This document shows positions 33,764-42,227 of a stretch of 64,000 bases of DNA, piece by piece. Made by a program: the position numbers and the translations under genes. Position 1 is the first letter of the stretch, and each line of letters starts with the position of its first letter. The notes under the pieces were generated by a model that saw only the letters and a program-made list of their open reading frames with translations, was not told where the DNA came from and searched no databases. The DNA lies in NCBI RefSeq assembly GCF_009735645.1, contig NZ_CP032550.1, forward strand, positions 620,001-684,000, written 5' to 3'. Source of the stretch: Microbacterium oryzae (lineage in GTDB: Bacteria; Actinomycetota; Actinomycetes; Actinomycetales; Microbacteriaceae).

Positions 33764-35068
33764 ATGAGGACGAGATCGAGCGGACGCACCCGGGCTCTCA
33801 CCCGAGCGGCGGGTGCCGCGGTCGTGACCGCCCTCCTCCTCGGCGGCACCCCCGCCGTCGCGTCCGCGCAGTCGTCGCCATCCCCGTCGGCCCAGCCTTC
33901 GGAGGCGGCCACCCCCGAGCCGACGCCATCCGCGCCCGCCGAGCCCTCGCCATCCGCCACCCCGCCCGCGGAGCCGACGGTGCGCGTGGAAGCCGCGTCG
34001 GCCGATGCGTACGCGGCCCGGGCGGCGCAGATCGTCGCCGAGATGAGCCCCGAGCAGCGCGCGGGGACCGTCGTGATGGGGCACATCCCGTCGCGTGACG
34101 CGGAGACGGTGCGGTCATACCTCGCCGGCAGCAACCTCGGCGGGTTCCTCCTCATGGGGGCGAACGTCGGCTGGGAGGAGCAGACGCGGTCGCTCACCGA
34201 CGCCATGGCCGTCGACCCCGCGCTGCCGCCGCTCATCGCCGTCGACCAGGAGGGCGGCGCGGTGTCACGTCTCTACTGGGATCGGGCGCCGTCCGCCAGG
34301 GAGCTGCGCGACCAGTCGCCGGGCGCGACCGAGGCCGCCTTCGCCAGGCGCGGAGCGCTCGTCGCGCGCGCGGGCATCAGCGTCAACTTCGGCATCGTCG
34401 CCGACACCACCGCCGACACCAGCTCGTTCATCTGGCAGCGAGTGCTCGGCGAGACACCGAGCGCTGCGACGTCGCGCGTCGCGGCGGCGGTGAGCGGCGA
34501 GTCGCCGTACGTGCTGTCGGCGCTCAAGCACTTCCCCGGGCACGGACCCGTCCGCGAGGACTCGCACTTCACCATCCCGGCGACCGACGCGACGCTGTCG
34601 CGATGGAACTCGCGTGACGCCCGCCCGTTCCTGGCCGGGATCTCCGCGCAGGCGCCGCTGGTCATGATGGGGCACCTCGCGTACACCGCCGTGAACCCGG
34701 CGCCGGCGTCGCTCTCGCCGGAGTGGTACCGGATCCTGCGCGACGAGCTCGGCTTCGAGGGCGTCGCCGTCACCGACGACCTCGGCATGCTCGTGCAGAG
34801 CGGGCGCCTGGAGTACCAGGACCCGGTGCAGAATGCGATCACGGCGCTCTCCGCCGGTGCGGACCTCGTGCTCACCGTCGCGCGCTCGACGCCGCAGACC
34901 GCTCCCGACATGGCGGCGGGCATCGCCGCGGCGGTGCAGTCCGGGACGCTGTCGGAGGAGCGACTCACGGAGGCCGCGACGCGCGTCGTGGCACTGCGCC
35001 TGCAGGCCGGCGGCGCAGGACGCTCGCTGCTGCCGTGCGAGGGGGAGTGCGCCGCGCCCCAGGGCTGA
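33764..35068 (+). CDS. Secreted glycoside hydrolase family 3 protein (beta-N-acetylhexosaminidase-like)
   Basis: 434 residues. A signal peptide (RTRALTRAAGAAVVTALLLG...ASA) is followed by a Pro/Ser/Glu-rich linker to residue 75, then a GH3 N-domain. 'PPLIAVDQEGGAVSRLYWD' is the sugar-binding segment, 'LSALKHFPGHGPVREDSH' the KHFPGHG motif of NagZ-type enzymes and 'GFEGVAVTDDLGMLVQSGR' carries the nucleophile Asp. It is probably exported and acts on peptidoglycan GlcNAc. TAGCAT ends 6 nt before the ATG, so the mRNA is leaderless. Two cysteines sit near the C-terminus (CEGEC). Confidence 0.88.
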   Translation: MRTRSSGRTRALTRAAGAAVVTALLLGGTPAVASAQSSPSPSAQPSEAATPEPTPSAPAEPSPSATPPAEPTVRVEAASADAYAARAAQIVAEMSPEQRAGTVVMGHIPSRDAETVRSYLAGSNLGGFLLMGANVGWEEQTRSLTDAMAVDPALPPLIAVDQEGGAVSRLYWDRAPSARELRDQSPGATEAAFARRGALVARAGISVNFGIVADTTADTSSFIWQRVLGETPSAATSRVAAAVSGESPYVLSALKHFPGHGPVREDSHFTIPATDATLSRWNSRDARPFLAGISAQAPLVMMGHLAYTAVNPAPASLSPEWYRILRDELGFEGVAVTDDLGMLVQSGRLEYQDPVQNAITALSAGADLVLTVARSTPQTAPDMAAGIAAAVQSGTLSEERLTEAATRVVALRLQAGGAGRSLLPCEGECAAPQG

Positions 35069-35418
35069 CCGGCGCTTTTGTGGCGTGTGGCCCGGGCGTG
35101 TGGCTCGGGCGTGTGGCCGGGCGTCGGATGGTCGGCGCTCGCGCGGTGCTCGGGCGGTGCTCTCGGGCGCGTACGGCGAGTGGTTGGGGTCGGCTCTCTC
35201 GGTTAAGCTCGTAGCTTAACGCCGTAAGCCTGCGCGCACTCGCGCAGCAGACTCACGGAGGCCGGTCAAGCGCCGAAGAAGGCAGCTCGACGCGGCGTGG
35301 CGGGCGTGACGCGTGCACAGGTTGACTGCGGCGGCGTGTCTCCTACGGGTTTTCCACAACAGCTGAATGTTCGACTGTTCCCGCTTGAAATGTCGGTAGC
35401 CGCTTCTATCGTGGAGGC
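35069..35418. promoter_or_regulatory. Intergenic region with tandem repeats, inverted repeat and HNH-gene promoter
   Basis: 350-bp region without a coding frame. At 35083-35120 three near-identical 12-13-nt units (gcgtgtggcccgg, gcgtgtggctcgg, gcgtgtggccgg) follow each other. At 35202-35220 gttaagc-tcgta-gcttaac is a perfect 7-bp inverted repeat with A/T-rich arms. At 35385-35390 TTGAAA and at 35407-35412 TATCGT, with 16 nt between them, form the best -35/-10 pair in the window; the start codon of the DUF222 gene follows 6 nt later. Confidence 0.6.
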
Positions 35419-37362
35419 ATGGTCAAAGACGCCAACCTGGTCGCGCGGACCGCTCCCACCGTCCCGGTGGAGGCGGCGGTCGCGCTGCTGGATGGTCTCT
35501 TCGCGGGGGTGGAGGATCTTCCGGATGTGGACCTGGTGGCGGTGACGGGGCGGGTGGAGCAGCTCGGCCGGATCGTCGACGCACTCCGGGTGCGGGCGGC
35601 GGGGGAGGTCACGCGCCGCTCCCGGCGGGGGTTGGAGCATCCGCTGTCGGAGGCGCTGGGGTGCCGGACCGGCAGGGAGGTGCTGGAGCGGGTGACCGGG
35701 GTGCCGGGGCTGACGCTGTCGGGGCGGGCGCGGCTAGACGAGCGGACCCGGGAGCGGGAGTCCGCGACCGGCCTCCCGCTCCCGCCGGAGCGTCCGCTCC
35801 TGGCGGCGGCTCTCGCGGGTGGGCGGATCGGGGCGGAGCCGGCGGCGCTGCTGGTGAAGGCGTTCGATGCCGCGTCGAAGGCGCTGCCGGCCGAGGAGCG
35901 GCACAAGGTCGACGCGATGGAGGCGCACCTGGTCGGCATCGCCACCGGTGCCATCGCCTCGGACCTCGACGACGCCATCGTCCCCGACGATCTCGCCACC
36001 CTCCTCGACCCCGCCACGGCCACTCCCGAAGCCGATGCTGACGCGGCCGAAGCCGAAGCCGACGTCGACGTCGATGCGGAAGCCGGTGGTGCTGAGGCGG
36101 ACGAGGAAGCGGGTGGGGTGGTGCCGCCGCCGTGGAGTGTGGTGAAGGCGCATGCGGATGCGTGGGTGGATGTGCTCACGGCGGACGGGTTCGATCCGGA
36201 TCATGAGCACGACAAGGCGTTCCGGGCACGGGGTCTGACGGTCACGGAGCTCCCGAACGGGAACTTCCGGGTGAACGGGATCCTCGTTCCCGAAGCCGGA
36301 GCCCTCCTCCAGATCCTCCTCGCCGCGCACACCAATCCCGCCCGCGGCGCCGCCTTCACCGGCCCCGACAGCCCTGACAGCGCGGACAGCGCGGCAGATG
36401 AGGGGTCCGCTTCCACATGGGGCGCAGACGCTGGTAGCGCCGACGGAACGGAAAACGGTGCCGCTGACGGAGCCAGCGGGACGACGGACGCCGACGCGGA
36501 CGCCGAGGGCGGGTTCCTGGACGGGGTGGATCCGGAGGATCAGGGCACGAAACCGTGGCAGGCGGCGGAGATCGTCCACGACCCCCGCACCGCCACGCAG
36601 AAGCGCCACGACGCGCTCATGGCGATGCTGCAGGCGGCCTCCCGCGCCGCAGAGACCCCGACCCTCGGCGGCGCCGCCCCGACCGTGATGATCCACGTCA
36701 CCGACACCGACCTCGCCACCACCCACCCCGACACCGACCCGACCGACGAGTCCGCATGGGACGGCTCACCGGGGTGGGACGACTCTCCAGGGTGGGACGA
36801 CTCTCCAGGGTCGGGGAACGACCATCCTCCGAACTCCGGGCCACCACCGACCTCGCCTTCGCCAGCTGCGCCACCACCCTGGTCACCCTCGCGGCGACGC
36901 CGGTCGGGGATCGCGCACCTCGACGGCACCTCCCGGGCCGTGCCAGTGTCGGTCGCTCGGCGGATCGGGTGCAGCGGGGACATTCTCCGAGCCGTGTTCA
37001 GCGCCACCGGGAGGATCCTGTCCCTGACCAGCCTGCAGCGGACCTTCACCGCCACGCAGCGGAAGGCGATCGTCGCCCGAGACGGCGGGTGCATCATCCC
37101 CGGATGCACCATCCCCGCCGCCTGGTGCGAGATCCACCACGTCCAAGACCACGCCCTCGGCGGCGCCACCCACACCGACAACGGGGTCCTGCTGTGCTGG
37201 TGGCATCACCATCACCTCGAGCACTCCGGATGGGACATCCAGATGCGAAACGGCACCCCCTACATCGCCGCCCCGAACTGGATCGACCGACACCACCGCT
37301 ACCGGCCCGCACCCACCTCCACCACCCGACTCCACGCGAAGATCCGCGGCAGGCAGCAATGA
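35419..37362 (+). CDS. DUF222 / HNH endonuclease signature motif protein
   Basis: 647 residues. The N-terminal 200 residues are the DUF222 (13E12-repeat-like) helical domain, with 'LLDGLFAGVEDLPDVDLVAV' and 'AAALAGGRIGAEPAALLVKA'. The C-terminus is an HNH nuclease fold with 'ATQRKAIVARDGGCIIPGC', the zinc-like CxxxxC pair, 'WCEIHHVQDHALGG' and 'NGVLLCWWHHHHLEHSG'. Between lie two acidic/Ala-rich inserts and a short WDDSPG repeat. These proteins are multi-copy in many actinobacteria and probably cut DNA, but their role is not established. It is longer than the usual 400-550 residues because of the inserts. Confidence 0.87.
   Translation: MVKDANLVARTAPTVPVEAAVALLDGLFAGVEDLPDVDLVAVTGRVEQLGRIVDALRVRAAGEVTRRSRRGLEHPLSEALGCRTGREVLERVTGVPGLTLSGRARLDERTRERESATGLPLPPERPLLAAALAGGRIGAEPAALLVKAFDAASKALPAEERHKVDAMEAHLVGIATGAIASDLDDAIVPDDLATLLDPATATPEADADAAEAEADVDVDAEAGGAEADEEAGGVVPPPWSVVKAHADAWVDVLTADGFDPDHEHDKAFRARGLTVTELPNGNFRVNGILVPEAGALLQILLAAHTNPARGAAFTGPDSPDSADSAADEGSASTWGADAGSADGTENGAADGASGTTDADADAEGGFLDGVDPEDQGTKPWQAAEIVHDPRTATQKRHDALMAMLQAASRAAETPTLGGAAPTVMIHVTDTDLATTHPDTDPTDESAWDGSPGWDDSPGWDDSPGSGNDHPPNSGPPPTSPSPAAPPPWSPSRRRRSGIAHLDGTSRAVPVSVARRIGCSGDILRAVFSATGRILSLTSLQRTFTATQRKAIVARDGGCIIPGCTIPAAWCEIHHVQDHALGGATHTDNGVLLCWWHHHHLEHSGWDIQMRNGTPYIAAPNWIDRHHRYRPAPTSTTRLHAKIRGRQQ
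36755..36808 (+). repeat. 18-bp tandem repeat inside the HNH gene
   Basis: Two exact copies of ggtgggacgactctccag (36773-36790, 36791-36808) and one degenerate copy just upstream (36755-36772). They encode the repeated hexapeptide WDDSPG (first copy WDGSPG) in the linker before the HNH domain. In-frame length (18 nt) allows copy-number change without frameshift. Confidence 0.85.
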
Positions 37363-37415
37363 GCAGCCCTGCAGCTACCGTGAAGGCGGAGTGCCGGTAC
37401 AGCGTTCAGCAGCGG

Positions 37416-38291
37416 TCAGTCTCTGCCCTGCCACGCCCCGAGGATCTCCTCGCGCAGTGCGTTGCCGCGAAGCGCGAGGTCGCGCTGGCGACGCACGTAC
37501 TCGGCCTTGCCCTCGGGCGTCTCGATCGCGACGGGTGCGAAGCCCCAGTCCGCGAGGTCGTATGGCGATGCCTCCATGTCGAGCCGGCGGATGTCCCGCG
37601 CGAGCTCGAATGCATCGAGCAGCAGCTCGCCGGGAACGAGCGGCCCGAGTTTCACCGCCCACTTGTAGACGTCCATCCCCGCGTGCAGGCACCCGGGCTG
37701 CTCGCGCTCCGGCTGCCCTTCGCGGCTCAGCAGCTCGCGGTTCCGCGGCACGGCGTCGGGCGTGAAGAACCGGAACGCGTCGAAGTGCGTGCACCGCAGC
37801 TCGTGCGACTCGACGACGGCGTCCGTCCCGCTCTGTCCGAGGCGCAGAGGCTGTGGATGGCGGTGGTCGCCCTGTCGGTAGACCATCGCCCACTCGTGCA
37901 GGCCGAAGCACCCGAACTGCCCCGGTCGCGACGCGGTGCGTCGCAGGATCGCGTCGATGAGCGACAGCAGCTGCGGCTTCGCGGCCTCGAACCCGTCGCG
38001 GTCGACCACGAGCGACCCGGGGGCGGTTCCCGTCACGTACCAGCGCCATCCAGTCCGCTCGCCGCCCGCCGCCTCCTCGAGCTCGACGCCGGGGCCCGGA
38101 TGCCAGCGTCGCAGCACCGACGGCTTGTATGAGTAGTACGTGAAGAGGAAGTCCCACACCGGGTGCTTCTCACCACGCGCGGCGCGCGCCCGGTGCGCGG
38201 CCGTCAGCGCGTCCGCGCGGGCGACGTGCGCCTCCTCGCGCGCGCGCCACTCGGCGCGGGCAAGGGACGTGGTGATCGCGAGCGCGGGCAT
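37416..38291 (-). CDS. Conserved protein commonly annotated as 3-methyladenine DNA glycosylase
   Basis: 291-residue protein. It has 'EKHPVWDFLFTYYSYKPSVLRRWHPGPGV' in pieces (HPVWDFLFTYYSYKPSVL; RRWHPGPGVEL), 'GQFGCFGLHEWAMVYRQG', 'RCTHFDAFRFFTPDA' and 'GCLHAGMDVYKWAVKLGP', the pattern of a large actinobacterial family that databases label 3-methyladenine DNA glycosylase. No classical helix-hairpin-helix or AAG motif is visible, so I consider the biochemical label unproven. The ATG lies 1 nt past the stop of the upstream aminopeptidase gene, so translation is probably coupled. Confidence 0.75.
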   Translation of the reverse strand: MPALAITTSLARAEWRAREEAHVARADALTAAHRARAARGEKHPVWDFLFTYYSYKPSVLRRWHPGPGVELEEAAGGERTGWRWYVTGTAPGSLVVDRDGFEAAKPQLLSLIDAILRRTASRPGQFGCFGLHEWAMVYRQGDHRHPQPLRLGQSGTDAVVESHELRCTHFDAFRFFTPDAVPRNRELLSREGQPEREQPGCLHAGMDVYKWAVKLGPLVPGELLLDAFELARDIRRLDMEASPYDLADWGFAPVAIETPEGKAEYVRRQRDLALRGNALREEILGAWQGRD

Positions 38292-38292
38292 G

Positions 38293-39573
38293 TCAGCGGG
38301 CGAGGATGGCGCTCATCGCGCGGGAGAGGTACCAGGGGTCGACGACCGCCGTGAGCTCGCGCGCCGAGTGCATCGAGAGGATCGGCACGCCGACATCGAC
38401 GGTGCGGATGCCGAGTCGCGTCGCCGAGATCGGCCCGATCGTCGATCCGCACGGGATCGCGTTGTTCGACACGAACTCCTGCGACGGGACGTCGGCCGCG
38501 CGGCAGGCGGCGTTCCAGGCGGCGGCGCCGTGGGCGTCGGTCGCGTAGCGCTGGTTCGCGTTGATCTTGAGGATGGGGCCGCCGCCGACCATCGGCTGGT
38601 TCGCCGGGTCGTGACGCTCGGCGTAGTTCGGGTGGACGGCGTGACCGACGTCGCTCGAGATATGCAGCGAGGCCGCGTACGCTCGCGCGCGCTCCTCGGG
38701 GCCCGCGCCCAGCGAGGTCGAGATGCGGACGAGCACCTCCTCGTGGAACGGCCCCGCCGCGCCCGACCGTGACGCACTGCCGATCTCCTCGTGGTCGAAC
38801 GCCGCGAACATCGCGATCGCGTCGGCCGGCCGGGCATCGCGGATGGCCGTGAGCGCGGCATGCGTGGACAGCAGGTTGTCGAGACGGCCCGAGGCGAAGA
38901 GCGCCTCGTCCGCGCCGAACACACGCGGGGTCTGCGTGTCGGCGACGACGAGGTCGTAGCCGTCGATCGCGTCAGCGGTCGTGCCGGCGAGGTTCGCGAC
39001 GACGGCGAGGATGTCGGCGCTCTCGCGGTCGCCGAAGCCCCAGACCGGCTGCGTGTGGCGCTGCTTGTCGAGGGCGAGGCCGTCGTTCACCGAGCGGTCG
39101 AGGTGCACGGCGAGCTGCGGGAGGCGCAGCAGCGGCCCGGTCCGCACAAGGTGCTCCGCGCCATCCGCCGTCACCACGCGCCCGGCGAGCTCGAGCTCGC
39201 GGTCGAGCCACGAGTTCAGCAGCGGGCCGCCATAGATCTCGACACCCAGCTGCCACCATCCGCCGGGGCCGATGGTCGTGGGCTTCGGCTTGAGCTTGAA
39301 GCCGGGGGAGTCGGTGTGCGCGCCCACGATGGCGAAGGGCGTCGTCGCGGTCGCGCCATCCGGCACGACGAAGGCGATGACCGAGCCGTCGCGCACGACC
39401 ACGTACCGGCCGCCGGGAGCGATGTCCCACGCATCGGCCTCGTTCAACCGGGCGAACCCATCGGCCGTCAGACGCCGTGCTGCCTCCCCGGCGGCGTGGT
39501 ACGACGACGGCGACGCGCTCACGAACGCGGCGAGGTCGTCGATGTGGGCGCGTGCGGCAGTGGGGACGGTCAT
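38293..39573 (-). CDS. M18 family aminopeptidase
   Basis: 426-residue zinc aminopeptidase. 'SPSSYHAAGEAARRL' is the family start, 'IVGAHTDSPGFKLKPKP' carries the first metal His and Asp, 'FASGRLDNLLSTHAAL' the bridging Asp, 'AAFDHEEIGSASRSGA' the catalytic Glu pair, and 'ILSMHSARELTAVVDP' the last His. It releases N-terminal acidic or neutral residues from peptides in the cytoplasm. Shine-Dalgarno ggaggg lies directly upstream, with TACCCT before it. It is followed by the glycosylase-labelled gene with a 1-nt gap. Confidence 0.92.
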   Translation of the reverse strand: MTVPTAARAHIDDLAAFVSASPSSYHAAGEAARRLTADGFARLNEADAWDIAPGGRYVVVRDGSVIAFVVPDGATATTPFAIVGAHTDSPGFKLKPKPTTIGPGGWWQLGVEIYGGPLLNSWLDRELELAGRVVTADGAEHLVRTGPLLRLPQLAVHLDRSVNDGLALDKQRHTQPVWGFGDRESADILAVVANLAGTTADAIDGYDLVVADTQTPRVFGADEALFASGRLDNLLSTHAALTAIRDARPADAIAMFAAFDHEEIGSASRSGAAGPFHEEVLVRISTSLGAGPEERARAYAASLHISSDVGHAVHPNYAERHDPANQPMVGGGPILKINANQRYATDAHGAAAWNAACRAADVPSQEFVSNNAIPCGSTIGPISATRLGIRTVDVGVPILSMHSARELTAVVDPWYLSRAMSAILAR

Positions 39574-39654
39574 CCCTCCAGGGTATCCAGCGCTCGCTGA
39601 GCGACGGTCCGCCCAGCGCTCACAGCGACGGTCGCCCCGCAGCTCGCCCGCCGG

Positions 39655-40365
39655 CTACTCCACCGGCTCGATGAGCTCCGGGGAGTCGTTGCGCACGTTC
39701 CCAACCGCCGCCGCGACACGGTGATAGGTGAGCTGCTCGGCCACGCGCGGCGCGTCGTCGAGCGCGGCGTCGAGGATGTCGAGCGGGTAGTCCACGTCGG
39801 TGTCGAGCCACGCGTCGGCGTGGTCGGCGTCGAGAAACACCGGCATCCGCTGGTGCACCGACCCGAGCTGGCCGATCGCCTCGCGCGTGAGGATGGTGAA
39901 GCTCAGCATCCAGCGCGTCGGGTCGTCGGCCGCCTTCGCCGGGTCCGTCCACCACTCGTACAGTCCGGCGAGCAGGAGCGCCTCCTCCTCGGACGGGTGG
40001 ATGAAGAGCGGCACCTTGCCCTCCTCGGTGACCTGCCACTCGTAGTAGCCGCTCACCGGGACGACCGCGCGGCGCTTCTGCAGCGCGGGCGCGAACATCC
40101 GCTTCTCCTCGAGCTCCTCGGCGCGGGCGTTGAAGGCGCGCACGCCGATCGACGGGTCCTTCGCCCACGACGGAACGAGTCCCCACCGTGCGGACTCGAG
40201 ACGCCGCGTCGGCGGATCGGTCTTCGCGGAGTCCAGCACGATCGCGGCCTGCGCGGTGGGCGCGACGTTGAACGAGGGCGCGGGGAGGTCATCCGAGACG
40301 AGATCCACGCGCAGCTGACCGACCAGTTCCGAGCCCACCCGGGCCACGACGAAGCGTCCGCACAC
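39655..40365 (-). CDS. SOS response-associated peptidase (SRAP, HMCES/YedK family)
   Basis: 236-residue SRAP protein. The catalytic Cys2 follows the initiator (MCGRF), with 'PSFNVAPTAQAAIVL', 'ARWGLVPSWAKDP', 'FNARAEELEEKRMF', 'RRAVVPVSGYYEW' and the active-site His in 'VHQRMPVFLD'. It forms a thiazolidine crosslink with abasic sites in single-stranded DNA, protecting replication. GTG start at 40365. TAGCCT ends 6 nt before it, so the mRNA is leaderless; the box contains the TAG stop codon of the upstream APP1-like gene. Confidence 0.92.
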   Translation of the reverse strand: MCGRFVVARVGSELVGQLRVDLVSDDLPAPSFNVAPTAQAAIVLDSAKTDPPTRRLESARWGLVPSWAKDPSIGVRAFNARAEELEEKRMFAPALQKRRAVVPVSGYYEWQVTEEGKVPLFIHPSEEEALLLAGLYEWWTDPAKAADDPTRWMLSFTILTREAIGQLGSVHQRMPVFLDADHADAWLDTDVDYPLDILDAALDDAPRVAEQLTYHRVAAAVGNVRNDSPELIEPVE

Positions 40366-40374
40366 GGTGGCAGG

Positions 40375-41406
40375 CTACGCCTTCAGAATCCCGACGGCCT
40401 CGAGCCGCTCGGCGAGCCCCGCGCCGTCGCCCGCGGTCACCCACGGCACACCGGCGGCGCTGTGGTCATCGACGACGGTGCGACCGCCCGCGAGCACGGC
40501 CTGCGCGGGCGACAGACGGCGGATGGCCACAGCCGAGACGGAGTCCGGATGCTTGCGCGTGAACTCGGTGTAGATCTCGTCGTCGTGCTGACCGTCGTCG
40601 CCGATGAGCAGCCATGCGATGTCGGGGAACTCCTCGGCCAGGCGCAGGAGGTTCATGCGCTTGTGGTCGCTGCCGCTGCGGAACCACCGCTCGTGGGTGG
40701 GGCCCCAGTCCGTGAGCAGCATGGACCCGGGCGGGAAGAGATGCCGCGAGAGGAATGAAGTGAGGGTGGGAGCGATGTTCCATGCCCCGGTCGACAGATA
40801 GAGCATGGGGGAGCCGGGGTTCTCGCGCACGATGCGCTCGAGCAGCACGGCCATCCCCGGAACCGGCTGGCGGGCGTGGGTGTGGATGACGAACGAGTTC
40901 CACGCGGCCAGCAGCGGACGCGGCAGCGCCGTCACCATGACCGTGTCGTCGACGTCGGAGACGATCCCGAACCGGACGTCGGGGTCGACGACGAACACGC
41001 GACCCGACGTCTCGCTGCCGCCCTCGACCGACAGCCGGAAGGTCTGCCATCCCGGTTCGAGATCGGCGGGAACCACCGCATCGATGACGCCGCCGCGATC
41101 GGCGACGACCTCGTGCGTCGCGCCGCCGACGGTCACGGTCACCTTCGCGAACGCGATCGGGATGCCGGCGAAGGAGCGCCAGCCGCGGACGCTCGCCGCC
41201 TCGCCCTCGGGCGTATTGCGCGGCGCGGGCACGATGAGCACGCGGCCGAGGACGCGGATCCAGCCCTTTCCGCCGTAGCCCGAGAAGGGGACAGCGGTGG
41301 GCACTCGCCCCTTGCGGCGCGCGACGCGTTCGCGCCATGCGTGGAAGCGGCGCTCGAGTCGCGCGACCCAGTGGATCTTGCTCGGGGCGGGTGTCAGGGA
41401 GGACAT
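40375..41406 (-). CDS. APP1-domain phosphatidate phosphatase-like protein
   Basis: 343 residues. 'FGIVSDVDDTVMVTALP' is the DxDxT motif of the App1/lipin-type HAD domain (DUF2183), 'LYLSTGAWNIAPTLTSFL' and 'MLLTDWGP' follow, and 'WLLIGDDGQHDDEIYTEF' gives the final acidic motif. An N-terminal beta-rich domain (residues 40-150) precedes. In yeast App1 dephosphorylates phosphatidate; the bacterial substrate is not known. The gene starts 5 nt after the DedA gene stop, so the two likely form an operon with a lipid theme. Confidence 0.87.
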   Translation of the reverse strand: MSSLTPAPSKIHWVARLERRFHAWRERVARRKGRVPTAVPFSGYGGKGWIRVLGRVLIVPAPRNTPEGEAASVRGWRSFAGIPIAFAKVTVTVGGATHEVVADRGGVIDAVVPADLEPGWQTFRLSVEGGSETSGRVFVVDPDVRFGIVSDVDDTVMVTALPRPLLAAWNSFVIHTHARQPVPGMAVLLERIVRENPGSPMLYLSTGAWNIAPTLTSFLSRHLFPPGSMLLTDWGPTHERWFRSGSDHKRMNLLRLAEEFPDIAWLLIGDDGQHDDEIYTEFTRKHPDSVSAVAIRRLSPAQAVLAGGRTVVDDHSAAGVPWVTAGDGAGLAERLEAVGILKA

Positions 41407-41411
41407 CGCCC

Positions 41412-42089
41412 TCAGTCTTCCATGGCCCGATCGTTCGCGGGGCTCTCGTCGCCGTGCAGATGGCGGTGCTCGATGCGCGCGATGACCTTCTTGGCCGCCA
41501 CGACGAGGACGGCGAACAGCAGGATGGCCCCGACGAAGAGGTAGCCGGCGTAGTGCGCCTGGTCGGCGATCTCCCGGAACCCCCGCGCGGCGCTGGCCGA
41601 GATGCTCACGTAGATTCCCGCCCACAGCACGCAGGCCGGGAGGGTCCACGCGATGAAGCGGCGGTACGCGAACCCGGTCATGCCGACCGTGAGCGGCACC
41701 AGGGAGTGCAGCACGGGCAGGAAGCGGGAGAGGAAGATGGCGATGCCGCCGCGGCGCTCCAGGTAGCGCTCCGACCGCTCCCAGTTGCGCTCGCCGATCC
41801 GGCGACCGAGCCAGGAATGGCGGATGCGCGGGCCGAGCCAGCGGCCGAGCGCGAAGCCGATGCTCTCGCCGATGAGCGCGCCGACGACGACCGCGCAGCC
41901 GAGGGCGAGGCCCTGCCACACGGACTCGACGCCGGCGGCGGCGACGATCACGATAGTGTCACCCGGCACGACCAGCCCGACGAGGACGCTGGTCTCGAGC
42001 ATGACCGCGAGACCCGCCAGCACGGTGCGCAGGACCGGATCCACCGCCGCGACGAGGTCCAGGATCCACAGGAGGATCTCGTTGATCAC
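41412..42089 (-). CDS. DedA-family membrane protein
   Basis: 225-residue DedA/SNARE-associated protein, a putative lipid scramblase. 'VLVGLVVPGDTIVIVAAAGV' is the re-entrant E/D loop, 'GESIGFALGRWLGPRIRHS' (G-[FY]-x-x-G-R-x-x-G) is the family motif, and 'FLSRFLPVLHSLVPLTVGM' holds the R-x-x-P motif. About five membrane segments. GTG 42089 with TATGCT 6 nt upstream fits leaderless transcription. It diverges from leuS and leads into the APP1-like gene. Confidence 0.88.
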   Translation of the reverse strand: MINEILLWILDLVAAVDPVLRTVLAGLAVMLETSVLVGLVVPGDTIVIVAAAGVESVWQGLALGCAVVVGALIGESIGFALGRWLGPRIRHSWLGRRIGERNWERSERYLERRGGIAIFLSRFLPVLHSLVPLTVGMTGFAYRRFIAWTLPACVLWAGIYVSISASAARGFREIADQAHYAGYLFVGAILLFAVLVVAAKKVIARIEHRHLHGDESPANDRAMED

Positions 42090-42197
42090 GTGCCGAGCAT
42101 ACGAGACGAGCGCTCGCGCTAACCTTGAGTCTCCCCGATCTTCCGCTGTCCGGCTCCCCGGGCGGCGCCTTTCGATTCCGATTGGCCTCATCGCACC

Positions 42198-42227
42198 GTG
42201 TCGCAGAACCCCGTGTCGCAGAACCCC
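42198..42227 (+). repeat. 15-bp tandem duplication of the leuS start region
   Basis: gtgtcgcagaacccc occurs twice head to tail (42198-42212 and 42213-42227), so the N-terminus reads [10 protein letters not shown] and two in-frame GTG start codons exist. The duplication probably does not affect the enzyme, as the first conserved residues begin later. Confidence 0.9.

Noticed and set aside
35069..35418. tRNA-like sequence in the largest gene-free gap
   Set aside because: The inverted repeat at 35202-35220 does not extend to a cloverleaf and there is no T-loop GTTCRA in place.
42090..42197. T-box leader upstream of leuS
   Set aside because: The space is only about 108 nt, with no T-box consensus and no terminator/antiterminator pair.
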